The notes beneath the pieces were generated by a model. The model was given only the letters and a program-made list of their open reading frames with translations, did no database searches and was not told where the DNA came from. A stretch of 13,792 nt of DNA, taken from assembly GCA_030841245.1 (NCBI GenBank), contig JAVEDG010000189.1, positions 1 to 13,792 of the forward strand. Reading direction: 5' to 3'. The DNA comes from Actinomycetota bacterium. GTDB taxonomy: Bacteria; Actinomycetota; Actinomycetes; JACCUZ01. Shown here piece by piece: positions 1 through 6,766 of this stretch; the stretch's first letter is position 1, and each line of letters opens with the position of its first letter. The position numbers and the translations under genes are program-made.

Positions 1-852
1 GGCCGAGACGACCTTGCGGTGGTCGGCGAGCGTGCCGGTGACCCGCCCGAGCGCGCTGATGTCGGTCTTGATCGACGGTCTGGCCTCCCGCAGGAGCCCG
101 GCGGTCGACTGGGCCAGCCCGGAGATGTTCGTCAGCGAGGCACCGATCGCATTGCGATCGGCTGCCAGGCCGCTGACGAACCGCTGCAGCTGCACGATCA
201 AATCGGAGAGCGCAGCATCCCGCCGGTCGACGGTGGCGAGCACGGTGTTCAGGTTGCTGATGGTCCGGCCGACGACCATGTCGCGGTCTGCGATGGTCGA
301 GGTGAGCGACGCCGTGTGCGCGAGCAGCGAGTTGACGTCACCGCCCTCGCCCTGCAGGGTCTTGACGATCTCGAACGCGAACGCGTTGACGTCGTGCGGG
401 TTGAGCGCCGCGAACAGGGGCTTGAAGCCGTTGAAGAGCACCGTGAGGTCCAATGCCTCCTGCGTCTGGCGCAACGGGAGCACACCGCCGGCCGGCAGCG
501 GCGCACTGGACCCTGCTCCCTCGCTGAGCTCCAGGTAGCGTTGGCCGACGAGGTTCCGGTAGCGGATCTGGGCCTGCGTGCTGACCGCGAGCGGACGGCT
601 GTCGTCCACCGAGAAGGCCACCTCGGCGAGGTGACCGTCCTTGACCCGGATCGACTTGATGCTGCCCACCTGCACGCCCGCGACCCGGACGTCGTCGCCC
701 TTCTGCAGCCCGGTGACGTCGGTGAACAGCGCGTTGTACGTCGTGGTGCCGCCGAAGCGGAAGTTCCCGATCGTGGTGGCAAGCAGCCCGGTGGCGAGCG
801 CCGTGACCGCGATGAACACGATCAGCTTGACGAGGGACGGCCAGGTCTTCAC
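1..852 (-). CDS. MCE family protein, second in operon (MceB-like), 3' end beyond window
   Basis: This gene begins with GTG at 852, which overlaps the TGA stop of the preceding MCE gene (GTGA, 849-852). It is open to the left edge, giving 284 codons without a stop. The visible protein starts VKTWPSLVKLIVF, with one hydrophobic segment at about residues 8-28, a typical uncleaved signal anchor. A single MCE/MlaD domain follows at about residues 35-120 and contains the family pattern LFTDVTGLQKGDDVRVAGVQVG. After it comes a long helical region rich in Leu and Ala. Known for the family: MCE proteins assemble into a tunnel or ring that carries hydrophobic substrates between envelope layers, driven by YrbE permeases and an MceG ATPase. 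Being second after an MceA-type gene, it fits the MceB position. The substrate is not known. The C-terminus and any later mce genes lie outside the window. Confidence 0.9.
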   Translation of the reverse strand, partial: MKTWPSLVKLIVFIAVTALATGLLATTIGNFRFGGTTTYNALFTDVTGLQKGDDVRVAGVQVGSIKSIRVKDGHLAEVAFSVDDSRPLAVSTQAQIRYRNLVGQRYLELSEGAGSSAPLPAGGVLPLRQTQEALDLTVLFNGFKPLFAALNPHDVNAFAFEIVKTLQGEGGDVNSLLAHTASLTSTIADRDMVVGRTISNLNTVLATVDRRDAALSDLIVQLQRFVSGLAADRNAIGASLTNISGLAQSTAGLLREARPSIKTDISALGRVTGTLADHRKVVSA

Positions 853-2144
853 GACAGCCCCACCTCGGTCCCTCGCGCGATCGGGCCGAACAGCAGCGCG
901 GCCAGGTCGGGAACCCGAGACACGGGCCGGCCCATGACCGGGGCGGCCAGTGGGTTGACCATGCTGCGTTCCTGCGCGGTCCCCGCGAGCCCGCTGTCGG
1001 GGTCGAGCAGGAAGTCCGGGACCGCGCTGCCGCTGGGGCCGCCCTGCGTCCCGTCCTGCAGCCGAGCCTTCGGGGCCGGGACGGGAGGATTGGGGATGCC
1101 CCGGCAGGTCGGGCCGGTGTTGTCGCCCCAGGCCGGCTCGTCGCCGGGGTGGTAGGGCTGCTGGGAGCGGACCACCTCGAGGGTGATGTGCAGCGCTCCC
1201 CCGGCGAACGCGTCGCCGATGAACTTGTTGGACTGCGTCAGGCTCTTGAGCACGCAGGGGTACTCCGGGGAGTACCGCGCCAGCACGGCGAGGATCGGCC
1301 TGCTCACGGCGTTGAGCCGGATGATCCGGTCTCCGTCCTCCTGCAGCAGTGAGCGCGTGGTATTGGCGAACCCCGCCGTCCCGGCGAGGAAACCGGCGTA
1401 CACGCGTGACTTCTCGGCGATGGTCCGGGTGTTGACGGAGAAGTTGCGCAGCATGCTCACGAGGTCAGGCGCGGCGTCGCCGTAGATCTGGCTGACCCGG
1501 GCCAGCCGCCGGATGTCGGTCTCGATCGCGGGCAGGTGGGGGTTCAGCCGGCCGAAGTACTGGTTGACCAGCTCGAGGTTCTGGCCGATCTGGTTGCCCC
1601 TGCCCTCCAACGCGGTCGCGAAGGCGTCCAGGGTCTCGTTGAGCTGGGCCGGCTTCACCGCGCGCAGCAGCGGCATGATGTTGTCCAGCACGCGCTCGAG
1701 CTCGATGGCTGTCTGGGAGTGGTCCTGGGGGATCACGTCGCCGGCCGACAGTGGCTGCGGGGCGGGGTCGGGCGGGATGACGAGGTCGACGAACTTCTCG
1801 CCGAACAGGGTCTTGGGCAGCAGCCGCGCACGGACGTTGCTCGGGATGAGGTCGACGCTGCCCGGCTTGAGCGCCAGGTCGACGCTGGCGAACCTGCCGT
1901 TGGACGACACCGACCGGACCTCGCCGACGATCATGCCGCGCAGCTTGACGTCGGCCGGCGGGGCGAGCTGGTTGCCGACCCGGTCGGTCTGGAGGGTCAC
2001 GTGCACCACGGGCACGAACGTCTGGTTGTAGATGGCGACGGTCAGCCCGACGAGCAGGGCGAGGACGACGAGGAACACCACGCCGTAGACACGCAGCAGC
2101 ACGGCCTGGCCCAGGCCGCTGCGCTTGCCCGCCTTCATCAGCAT
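849..2144 (-). CDS. MCE family protein, first in operon (MceA-like)
   Basis: The protein has 431 residues, within the usual size of mycobacterial MceA proteins. An N-terminal anchor at about residues 18-38 is followed by an MCE/MlaD domain at about 45-125 with the pattern PPADVKLRGMIVGEV. A long helical segment follows to about residue 300. The C-terminal tail is rich in Pro and Gly and carries a Cys in GPTCRGIPNP, with another in YPCVLKSL; such paired cysteines are recalled from MceA-type proteins and could form a disulfide outside the membrane. The start used is ATG 2144, 7 nt past the permease stop, with a GGGG stretch upstream. ATG 2138 (MKAGKR) is an equally possible start. Its stop overlaps the next MCE gene by 4 nt, suggesting translational coupling. 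It is expected to be part of the substrate-conducting MCE assembly; the transported lipid cannot be read from the sequence. Confidence 0.92.
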   Translation of the reverse strand: MLMKAGKRSGLGQAVLLRVYGVVFLVVLALLVGLTVAIYNQTFVPVVHVTLQTDRVGNQLAPPADVKLRGMIVGEVRSVSSNGRFASVDLALKPGSVDLIPSNVRARLLPKTLFGEKFVDLVIPPDPAPQPLSAGDVIPQDHSQTAIELERVLDNIMPLLRAVKPAQLNETLDAFATALEGRGNQIGQNLELVNQYFGRLNPHLPAIETDIRRLARVSQIYGDAAPDLVSMLRNFSVNTRTIAEKSRVYAGFLAGTAGFANTTRSLLQEDGDRIIRLNAVSRPILAVLARYSPEYPCVLKSLTQSNKFIGDAFAGGALHITLEVVRSQQPYHPGDEPAWGDNTGPTCRGIPNPPVPAPKARLQDGTQGGPSGSAVPDFLLDPDSGLAGTAQERSMVNPLAAPVMGRPVSRVPDLAALLFGPIARGTEVGLS

Positions 2145-2151
2145 CGGTGGG

Positions 2152-2976
2152 CTACCCCGCGATCCGCACCGTCGTGGTCGCGCCCCAGATGGCCAGGCTG
2201 AGGAAGAAGTCGACCAGATTGATCGCCACGATCGACGTGCGTACGGCCTTGCCGACCGCGATGCCGACCCCGGCGGGGCCGCCGCTCGCGGTGTAGCCGT
2301 AGTAACAGTGGATCAGGATGATCACGACCGCGAAGATGAGCACCTTGCCGAACGACCACAGCACGTCGCCCGGCGGCAGGAACAGGTGGAAGTAGTGGTC
2401 GTAGGTGCCTTTGGACTGCCCGTAGTAGCCCGTGGCGATCAACCTCGTCGCGAGGTAGCTCGACAGCAGCCCGAGCACGTACAGCGGGATCACGGCGACG
2501 AACCCCGCGATCATCCGGGTCGTGACGAGGAACGGCAGGCTCGGCACCCCCATCACCTCGAGCGCGTCGACCTCCTCGCTGATCCGCATTGCGCCGAGCT
2601 GAGCGGTGAAGCCGCAGCCGACGGTGGCGGCCAACGCGAGACCCGCGACGAGCGGCGCGATCTCACGCGTGTTGAAGTAGGCCGAGATGAAGCCGGTGAA
2701 CGCCGAGGAACCGAGCTGGTTGAGCGCGGAGTAGCCCTGTAGGCCGACCTCGGTTCCCGTGAAGAACGCCAGGAACGCGATCACTCCGACGGTCCCGCCG
2801 ATGACCGCGAGGGCCCCGGTGCCCAGGCTCACCTCGGCGAGCAGCCGGAGCACCTCCTTCTTGTAGCGCCGGACCGTCCGGGGGCTCCAGCCGAGGCTGC
2901 GGCCGTAGAACCGCAGCTGGCCGCCCAGGTCGTCGAGGGCGGTGAGCGGCTTGCGCAAGGTGCTCTGGATGCTCAT
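2152..2976 (-). CDS. MlaE/YrbE family ABC permease (YrbE-B position)
   Basis: This 274-residue integral membrane protein belongs to the MlaE/YrbE permease family. Hydrophobic segments lie at about residues 50-75, 105-125, 155-178, 210-228 and 248-268. The conserved cytoplasmic motif between helices is present as RISEEVDALEVMGV (about 131-144), which contacts the ATPase in MlaE-type transporters. YYGYTASGGPAGVG near residue 225 is another family signature. The ATG at 2976 has AGAGG about 5 nt upstream. The gene lies 64 nt after the other permease and 7 nt before the first MCE gene. Being second of two permeases, it matches the YrbE-B position of mycobacterial mce operons. The pair is expected to form a heterodimeric membrane core with the MceG ATPase below and the MCE proteins above. 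Confidence 0.94.
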   Translation of the reverse strand: MSIQSTLRKPLTALDDLGGQLRFYGRSLGWSPRTVRRYKKEVLRLLAEVSLGTGALAVIGGTVGVIAFLAFFTGTEVGLQGYSALNQLGSSAFTGFISAYFNTREIAPLVAGLALAATVGCGFTAQLGAMRISEEVDALEVMGVPSLPFLVTTRMIAGFVAVIPLYVLGLLSSYLATRLIATGYYGQSKGTYDHYFHLFLPPGDVLWSFGKVLIFAVVIILIHCYYGYTASGGPAGVGIAVGKAVRTSIVAINLVDFFLSLAIWGATTTVRIAG

Positions 2977-3040
2977 CGCAGCCTCTTTCGGGGCGCCCGC
3001 GGGATCGGGAGCGCAGCGAGTGATCTCGTGGGGAACAACA

Positions 3041-3814
3041 TCAACCGAGCTTCTGTGGGACGACCTGGAAGTAGACCGCAGTGATCACGAAGTTCACGAC
3101 GAACAGCAGCATGAACGTGATGACCACGGACTGGTTGACGGCGTCCCCGACACCTTTGGGTCCGCCGCCGGCGGTGAGGCCCTTGTACGAGGCGACGATC
3201 GCGGCCAGCGCACCGAAGATCACCGCCTTGAGCTCGCCGACCCAGAGGTCGGAGAGCTGGGCGAGGGCGGTGAACGAGGCAAGGTAGGCGCCCGGCGTAC
3301 CTCCCTGCAGGACGACGTTGAAGAAGTAGCCTCCGCACACGCCGACGACCGAGACCAGGCCGTTGAGGCAGACGGCCACCAGCATCGAGGCGAGCACGCG
3401 GGGCACCACCAGTCGCTGCAGCGGGTCGATCCCCAGCACCTGCATCGCGTCGATCTCCTCGCGGATCTTGCGAGCACCGAGGTCGGCACAGATGGCGGAG
3501 CCACCGGCGCCGGCGATGAGCAGGGCGGTGACGATCGGGCTGGCCTCCCGGATCACCGCGAGCACGCTGGCCGAGCCCGTGAACGACTGCGCGCCGAGCT
3601 GGCGCGTGAGGTTGCCGAGCTGCAGGGCGATGACGGCACCGAAGGGGATGCTCACCAGTGCCGTCGGCAGGATGGTGACGCTGGCGATGAACCAGGACTG
3701 CTGGATGAACTCCTTGCCCTGGAACGGACGCTTCGGCAGGGCGCGCAGGACGTCCAGACCCATCGCGAAGAGATTCCCGCTCTGGCGCAGCGCGCCGACC
3801 GCCGGATTACTCAT
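3041..3814 (-). CDS. MlaE/YrbE family ABC permease (YrbE-A position)
   Basis: The protein has 257 residues starting MSNPAVGALRQSGNLF. The ATG at 3814 overlaps the TGA of the ATPase gene (ATGA, 3811-3814), so translation is probably coupled. The reading frame is open 105 codons further upstream, but that part lies antisense-frame within the ATPase coding region, is low-complexity Arg/Gly/Pro, and has no family resemblance, so I rejected the longer start. Hydrophobic segments are spread over residues 40-110, 135-165, 200-215 and 230-250. The MlaE coupling motif KIREEIDAMQVLGIDPLQRL is near residues 116-135, followed by VVPRVLA. GLTAGGGPKGVGDAVN near residue 215 is the matching late-helix signature. 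It is one half of the permease core of the MCE transporter, with the neighbouring YrbE gene as the probable partner. Confidence 0.94.
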   Translation of the reverse strand: MSNPAVGALRQSGNLFAMGLDVLRALPKRPFQGKEFIQQSWFIASVTILPTALVSIPFGAVIALQLGNLTRQLGAQSFTGSASVLAVIREASPIVTALLIAGAGGSAICADLGARKIREEIDAMQVLGIDPLQRLVVPRVLASMLVAVCLNGLVSVVGVCGGYFFNVVLQGGTPGAYLASFTALAQLSDLWVGELKAVIFGALAAIVASYKGLTAGGGPKGVGDAVNQSVVITFMLLFVVNFVITAVYFQVVPQKLG

Positions 3815-5016
3815 CGGGGGCCCCCGCGGGCTTGCGAGCGCCAGCGGTTGGCCGGCTGCAGGCTCTCGATCGGCGTCGTGATGGCGGCGCTGTGGCCGTT
3901 GGCGCCCAGCGCCGTCCCGTCCGTCGCCGGCGGGTGGCTGCCCGGCGCCTGGGGTTCTTCCGCCGCCACGGGCTGCTCCGCTGCAGCGGAGGGATGCACC
4001 GCCGAAGCGGGCGGACGCTCCGCCCCCGGCGGTCGCTGCTCCGCCCTTGCCCGGGCCTGGCGAGGGCTGGCTGCGGCGTTCTCGCCCTCGAAGGACCCGG
4101 GCGGCGGGGTCACGTTGTTGTCCCGGCACCAGGCTCCCGCCTCGCGCTGGGTGGCGCGGCTACCGCCGTCGCTCGTGGACAGCTGCAGCGGGATCGGCGG
4201 GAGCGGTGGCAGTTCGTGGCCCTCCGCCTCTTCCTGGGCCAGCTCGTCGGCGTCCTTCTCCTCGGCCATGCCGATCGGGCCCTGCCGCTGGGCGTTGAGG
4301 AACTGCCGGACCACGGGCTCCTCGCTGGAGAGCAGCATCTCGCGCGGTCCGAACATGGCCAGGTGCCGGTGGTAGAGCAGGCCGATGTTGTCGGGCACCG
4401 TGCGCGCCGTGTTGACGTCGTGGGTGACGATCAGGAAGGTCGCCTCGATCGCGGCGTTCAGGTCGACGATGAGCTGGTTGAGGTACGCCGTTCGGACCGG
4501 GTCCAGACCGGAGTCGGGCTCGTCGAACAGGATGATCTCCGGGTCGAGGACGAGGGCGCGGGCGAGGCCGGCCCGTTTGCGCATGCCGCCTGAGATCTCG
4601 CCGGGCAGCTTCTTCTCGTTGCCGAGCAGCCCGACCATGTCCATCTTGGCGAGGACGATGTCCCGGACCTCTTTCTCGCTCTTCTTGGTGTGCTCCCGCA
4701 GCGGGAACGCGATGTTGTCGTACAGGCTCATCGAGCCGAACAGCGCGCCGTCCTGGAAAAGCACGCCGAACAGCTTGCGCACCGCGTAGAGGTCCGACTC
4801 CCGCAGCCTGGTCAGGTCCTTGCCCTGGATCGTGATCGACCCGCTGTCCGGCTTGAGCAGCCCCACGAGGGTCTTGAGGAAGACGGACTTGCCGGTTCCG
4901 GAGGGGCCGAGCATGACCGAGATCTCGCCTGCAGGCAGCGTCAACGAGACGTCCTGCCAGATCACCTGGCGGCCGAAGGACTTGGTGAGGCCCTCGACCT
5001 GGATCTCCACGCCCAC
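3811..5016 (-). CDS. MCE transporter ATPase (MceG/Mkl-like) with long Ala/Pro-rich C-terminal tail
   Basis: This is an ABC ATPase of the MlaF/MceG type that powers the YrbE permeases. Counting from the chosen GTG at 5016 (401 aa): Walker A GPSGTGKS at 37-44, Q-loop Gln at 88, signature SGGMRKR at 142-148, Walker B IILFDE at 161-166, D-loop SGLDP, and H-loop His at 199 (IVTHD). The SGGM variant of the signature, in place of SGGQ, is typical of this family. The ABC part ends near residue 257. A tail of about 145 residues follows, acidic at first and then Ala/Pro/Glu-rich and low in complexity, probably disordered. GTG 5025 is an alternative start, but the only good Shine-Dalgarno (GTGAGG, 5027-5032) sits 1 nt from it and 10 nt from GTG 5016. 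The protein from 5016 starts MGVEIQVEGL, as I recall for relatives. It is first gene of the mce operon, after the rplL terminator. Confidence 0.93.
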   Translation of the reverse strand: MGVEIQVEGLTKSFGRQVIWQDVSLTLPAGEISVMLGPSGTGKSVFLKTLVGLLKPDSGSITIQGKDLTRLRESDLYAVRKLFGVLFQDGALFGSMSLYDNIAFPLREHTKKSEKEVRDIVLAKMDMVGLLGNEKKLPGEISGGMRKRAGLARALVLDPEIILFDEPDSGLDPVRTAYLNQLIVDLNAAIEATFLIVTHDVNTARTVPDNIGLLYHRHLAMFGPREMLLSSEEPVVRQFLNAQRQGPIGMAEEKDADELAQEEAEGHELPPLPPIPLQLSTSDGGSRATQREAGAWCRDNNVTPPPGSFEGENAAASPRQARARAEQRPPGAERPPASAVHPSAAAEQPVAAEEPQAPGSHPPATDGTALGANGHSAAITTPIESLQPANRWRSQARGGPR

Positions 5017-5025
5017 TGCGGACAC

Positions 5026-5244
5026 ACCTCACCCACGGCAGAACACCCGTACTCCGTGGTAACGAGCGCGCGTCTGCCGGGTTACGCGTCCGTTGCCAGC
5101 GGCCGGCAGGTGGAGCACGTCTGGATGGGCCTCTGCGGGACCGGCGCGGCACGGGGATTGTGCGCCTGTGTGAGCCTGGCGAAACCTGCGACGGCAAGGC
5201 CCGGGGCAGCTGGGACCTGCCGCGCTCCCGTCCGGGCATGCAAC
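5026..5244 (-). other. Upstream region of the mce operon
   Basis: This non-coding stretch lies between the rplL terminator and the mce ATPase start. It should hold the promoter of the mce operon if the terminator works, because the next upstream gene is behind it. I looked for TTGAC/TAnnnT-like hexamers at 17-18 nt spacing and found none convincing; candidates such as TAACCC and TACGGG have no matching -35. No small ORF with a convincing start was recognised. A repressor operator (mce operons are often regulated by GntR or TetR proteins in relatives) was not evident as a clear inverted repeat. Confidence 0.3.
5027..5034 (-). promoter_or_regulatory. Ribosome binding site deciding the mce ATPase start
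   Basis: On the minus strand this reads GGGTGAGG. It lies 10 nt before GTG 5016 and only 1 nt before GTG 5025, so it favours the shorter ATPase protein. Spacing to 5016 is slightly long, so the choice is probable rather than certain. Confidence 0.5.
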
Positions 5245-5280
5245 GAGGGGCGGCCCGGCCGAAGACCGGAGCCGCCCCTC
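5245..5280 (-). terminator. Intrinsic terminator after rplL
   Basis: A perfect 10-bp inverted repeat, GAGGGGCGGC (5245-5254) and GCCGCCCCTC (5271-5280), surrounds a 16-nt centre. Inside it CCGG/CCGG (5255-5258, 5266-5269) can extend the stem past a bulged base. It begins 33 nt after the rplL stop and lacks a long U tract, as is common in high-GC actinobacterial terminators. It separates the ribosomal protein unit from the mce operon. Confidence 0.8.
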
Positions 5281-5313
5281 GGGACAGGCTGGGAACTGCC
5301 TGCGTGGCGCCTG

Positions 5314-5706
5314 CTACTTGACGGTGACCGTGGCGCCGGCGCCCTCGAGGGCAGCCTTGGCCTTGTCCGCGGCCTCCTTGTTGACCTTCTCCAGGACCGG
5401 CTTGGGGGTGCCGTCGACCAGGTCCTTGGCCTCCTTGAGGCCCAGGCTGGTGAGCGAGCGCACCTCCTTGATGACCTGGATCTTCTTCTCGCCGGCGCCC
5501 TCGAGGATCACGTCGAACTCGTCCTGCTCGGCCTCGGCCTCGGCGGCAGCACCGCCGCCTGCGGGCGCGCCCGCCGCGGCGACGGCGACCGGAGCGGCCG
5601 CGGTGACGCCGAACGTGTCCTCGAACTGCTTCACGAACTCCGAGAGCTCGATCAGCGTCATCTCCTTGAACGAGTCGAGGAGCTCGTCGGTGCTGAGCTT
5701 CGCCAT
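5314..5706 (-). CDS. rplL: 50S ribosomal protein L7/L12
   Basis: This is the multicopy stalk protein of the large subunit, which recruits translation GTPases such as EF-Tu and EF-G. The protein has 130 residues, normal for the family. The N-terminal dimerisation and L10-binding domain spans about residues 1-34 (MAKLSTDELLDSFKEMTLIE). The flexible Ala/Gly hinge is about 35-62. The globular C-terminal domain, about 63-130, has the conserved KIQVIKEVRSLTSLGLKEAK factor-binding helices and ends ATVTVK. The ATG at 5706 is preceded by AAGGAAGGA at about 8 nt. It lies 68 nt after rplJ with no separate promoter seen, so it is probably cotranscribed with rplJ. A hairpin terminator follows directly. 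Confidence 0.98.
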   Translation of the reverse strand: MAKLSTDELLDSFKEMTLIELSEFVKQFEDTFGVTAAAPVAVAAAGAPAGGGAAAEAEAEQDEFDVILEGAGEKKIQVIKEVRSLTSLGLKEAKDLVDGTPKPVLEKVNKEAADKAKAALEGAGATVTVK

Positions 5707-5774
5707 GGTGGCGGTCCTTCCTTGTGCTGGTCAGGCCGTGACGGATGCCAGGCGCTGGGTGGCGGGCGGGCCGA

Positions 5775-6500
5775 TCAGCCCTCGGTGGTCTCCTCGGCGG
5801 CGGCCTCGGTCGCGTCGGGGGCGCTGGCGCCCTCGGGTGCGGCCTCGGCAGGAGCCTCGGGGGTGGCCTCCTCGGCAGGCGGCTCGGCCGTCTCGTCTGC
5901 TGACGCCTCGGCTGCCACCTCCTCGGGCTGGGCGGCGGACGGTGCCGTCTGGTCGGCTCCGGCTCCGCCCCGCAGGACGCTGGGGTCCTGCTCGGCCTTC
6001 TGCCGCAGCGCCTCGATGACGCGTGCGGTCTGCGCCAAGGGCGCAGCGAACAGGGACACGGCGTTCTGCAGGGAGGCCTGCAGGGCACCGGCCAGCTTGG
6101 AGAGAAGCACCTCGCGCGACTCGAGGTCGGCGAGCGTGCGGATCTCGTCGGGTGAGAGAGACTTGCCGTCGAGCACGCCGCCCTTGATCACGAGCAGCGG
6201 GTGCACCTTGGCGAAGTCGCGCAGCCCCTTGGCCGCCTCCACCGGGTCGCCCTTGACGAACGCGATGGCCGACGGGCCTTGCAGCATCCCGTCGAAGGCC
6301 GCGACCCCCGCCTCCTTGGCGGCGATCTGCGTCAGGGTGTTCTTGACCACGGCGTAGGACACGTCGGCGCCGAGCGAGCGGCGCAGCTCCTTGAGCTGAG
6401 CCACGCTGAGCCCGCGGTACTCGGTGAGCACGGCGGCGTTCGAGCTGCGGAACTCCTGCGTCAGCTCGGCGACGGCGGCCGCCTTGTCAGGCCTCGCCAT
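5775..6500 (-). CDS. rplJ: 50S ribosomal protein L10 with acidic C-terminal extension
   Basis: L10 anchors the L7/L12 stalk to 23S rRNA and, in bacteria studied, autoregulates its own mRNA. The core (about residues 1-172) is recognisable from MARPDKAAAVAELTQEF, the VLTEYRGLSVAQLKELR helix, the VVKNTL motif (51-56) and the KGGVLDG segment (106-112). The L7/L12-binding C-terminal helix is about 133-170. The protein has 241 residues, against roughly 170-180 in most bacteria. The extra 65 or so are Ala, Glu and Pro with almost no positive charge. The ATG at 6500 has a strong GGAAGGAGG just upstream. It is the first gene of the rplJ-rplL unit and has a long structured leader. Confidence 0.97.
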   Translation of the reverse strand: MARPDKAAAVAELTQEFRSSNAAVLTEYRGLSVAQLKELRRSLGADVSYAVVKNTLTQIAAKEAGVAAFDGMLQGPSAIAFVKGDPVEAAKGLRDFAKVHPLLVIKGGVLDGKSLSPDEIRTLADLESREVLLSKLAGALQASLQNAVSLFAAPLAQTARVIEALRQKAEQDPSVLRGGAGADQTAPSAAQPEEVAAEASADETAEPPAEEATPEAPAEAAPEGASAPDATEAAAEETTEG

Positions 6501-6681
6501 GGGCCTCCTTCCGGTGCTGCGCCGGGGAAGGGCCCGGACAAGACGAACGCCCCGGCGCAGCGCGCTCGGGGCGTGGACGGCGCCATCGGCACCCGTCGTA
6601 CTCCGCTCGCCTGCGCGGGCCGCCCGCTGACGCGGGACCTTCGATCACCCCGGATGGGGCGACGACCGGCGGTCTGTGGCT
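6501..6681 (-). ncRNA. Candidate L10 leader (autoregulatory 5' UTR of rplJ)
   Basis: A leader of about 180 nt precedes rplJ. Close to the gene it holds a perfect 12-bp inverted repeat: on the plus strand GCTGCGCCGGGG at 6516-6527 and CCCCGGCGCAGC at 6550-6561, with a 22-nt loop. The stem ends about 15 nt from the rplJ start and next to its Shine-Dalgarno. Known: in many bacteria the L10-L12 complex binds a structured rplJ leader and represses the operon. Position, length and hairpin fit such a leader, but I could not confirm the L10-binding kink-turn. The hairpin could instead be an attenuator. Confidence 0.5.
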
Positions 6682-6687
6682 GCGCTC

Positions 6688-6717
6688 AGGGTACGGCGCC
6701 GAGCCGGGGACCGGCAA
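6688..6717 (-). promoter_or_regulatory. Candidate promoter of rplJ-rplL
   Basis: On the minus strand there is TTGCCG (6717-6712), an 18-nt spacer, then TACCCT (6693-6688). This resembles the actinobacterial housekeeping consensus TTGACn / TAnnnT. The predicted start near 6681 would give the rplJ leader described separately. It is a match by eye only. Confidence 0.45.
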
Positions 6718-6766
6718 ATCGCTGTCGTCCCGGCGACCGCCGTCAGCCGGTGCCAGGTGCTCGAGG

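Noticed and set aside
3815..4129. Upstream extension of the first YrbE permease by 105 codons
   Set aside because: Low-complexity residues, wholly inside the ATPase gene in another frame. ATG 3814 gives a normal MlaE start and an ATGA overlap.
2942..4375. 477-codon plus-strand open frame opposite the permease and ATPase genes
   Set aside because: His/Asp/Arg-rich antisense shadow. The minus-strand genes in this place have clear family motifs.
5026..5244. Promoter hexamers for the mce operon
   Set aside because: TAACCC, TACGGG and CACAAT were considered as -10 sites, but none has a suitable -35 at 16-19 nt.
4160..6088. 642-codon open frame on the minus strand across the ATPase, rplL and rplJ genes
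   Set aside because: Arg/Pro/Gly-rich shadow frame typical of high-GC DNA. It overlaps three well-recognised genes and has no recognisable domain.
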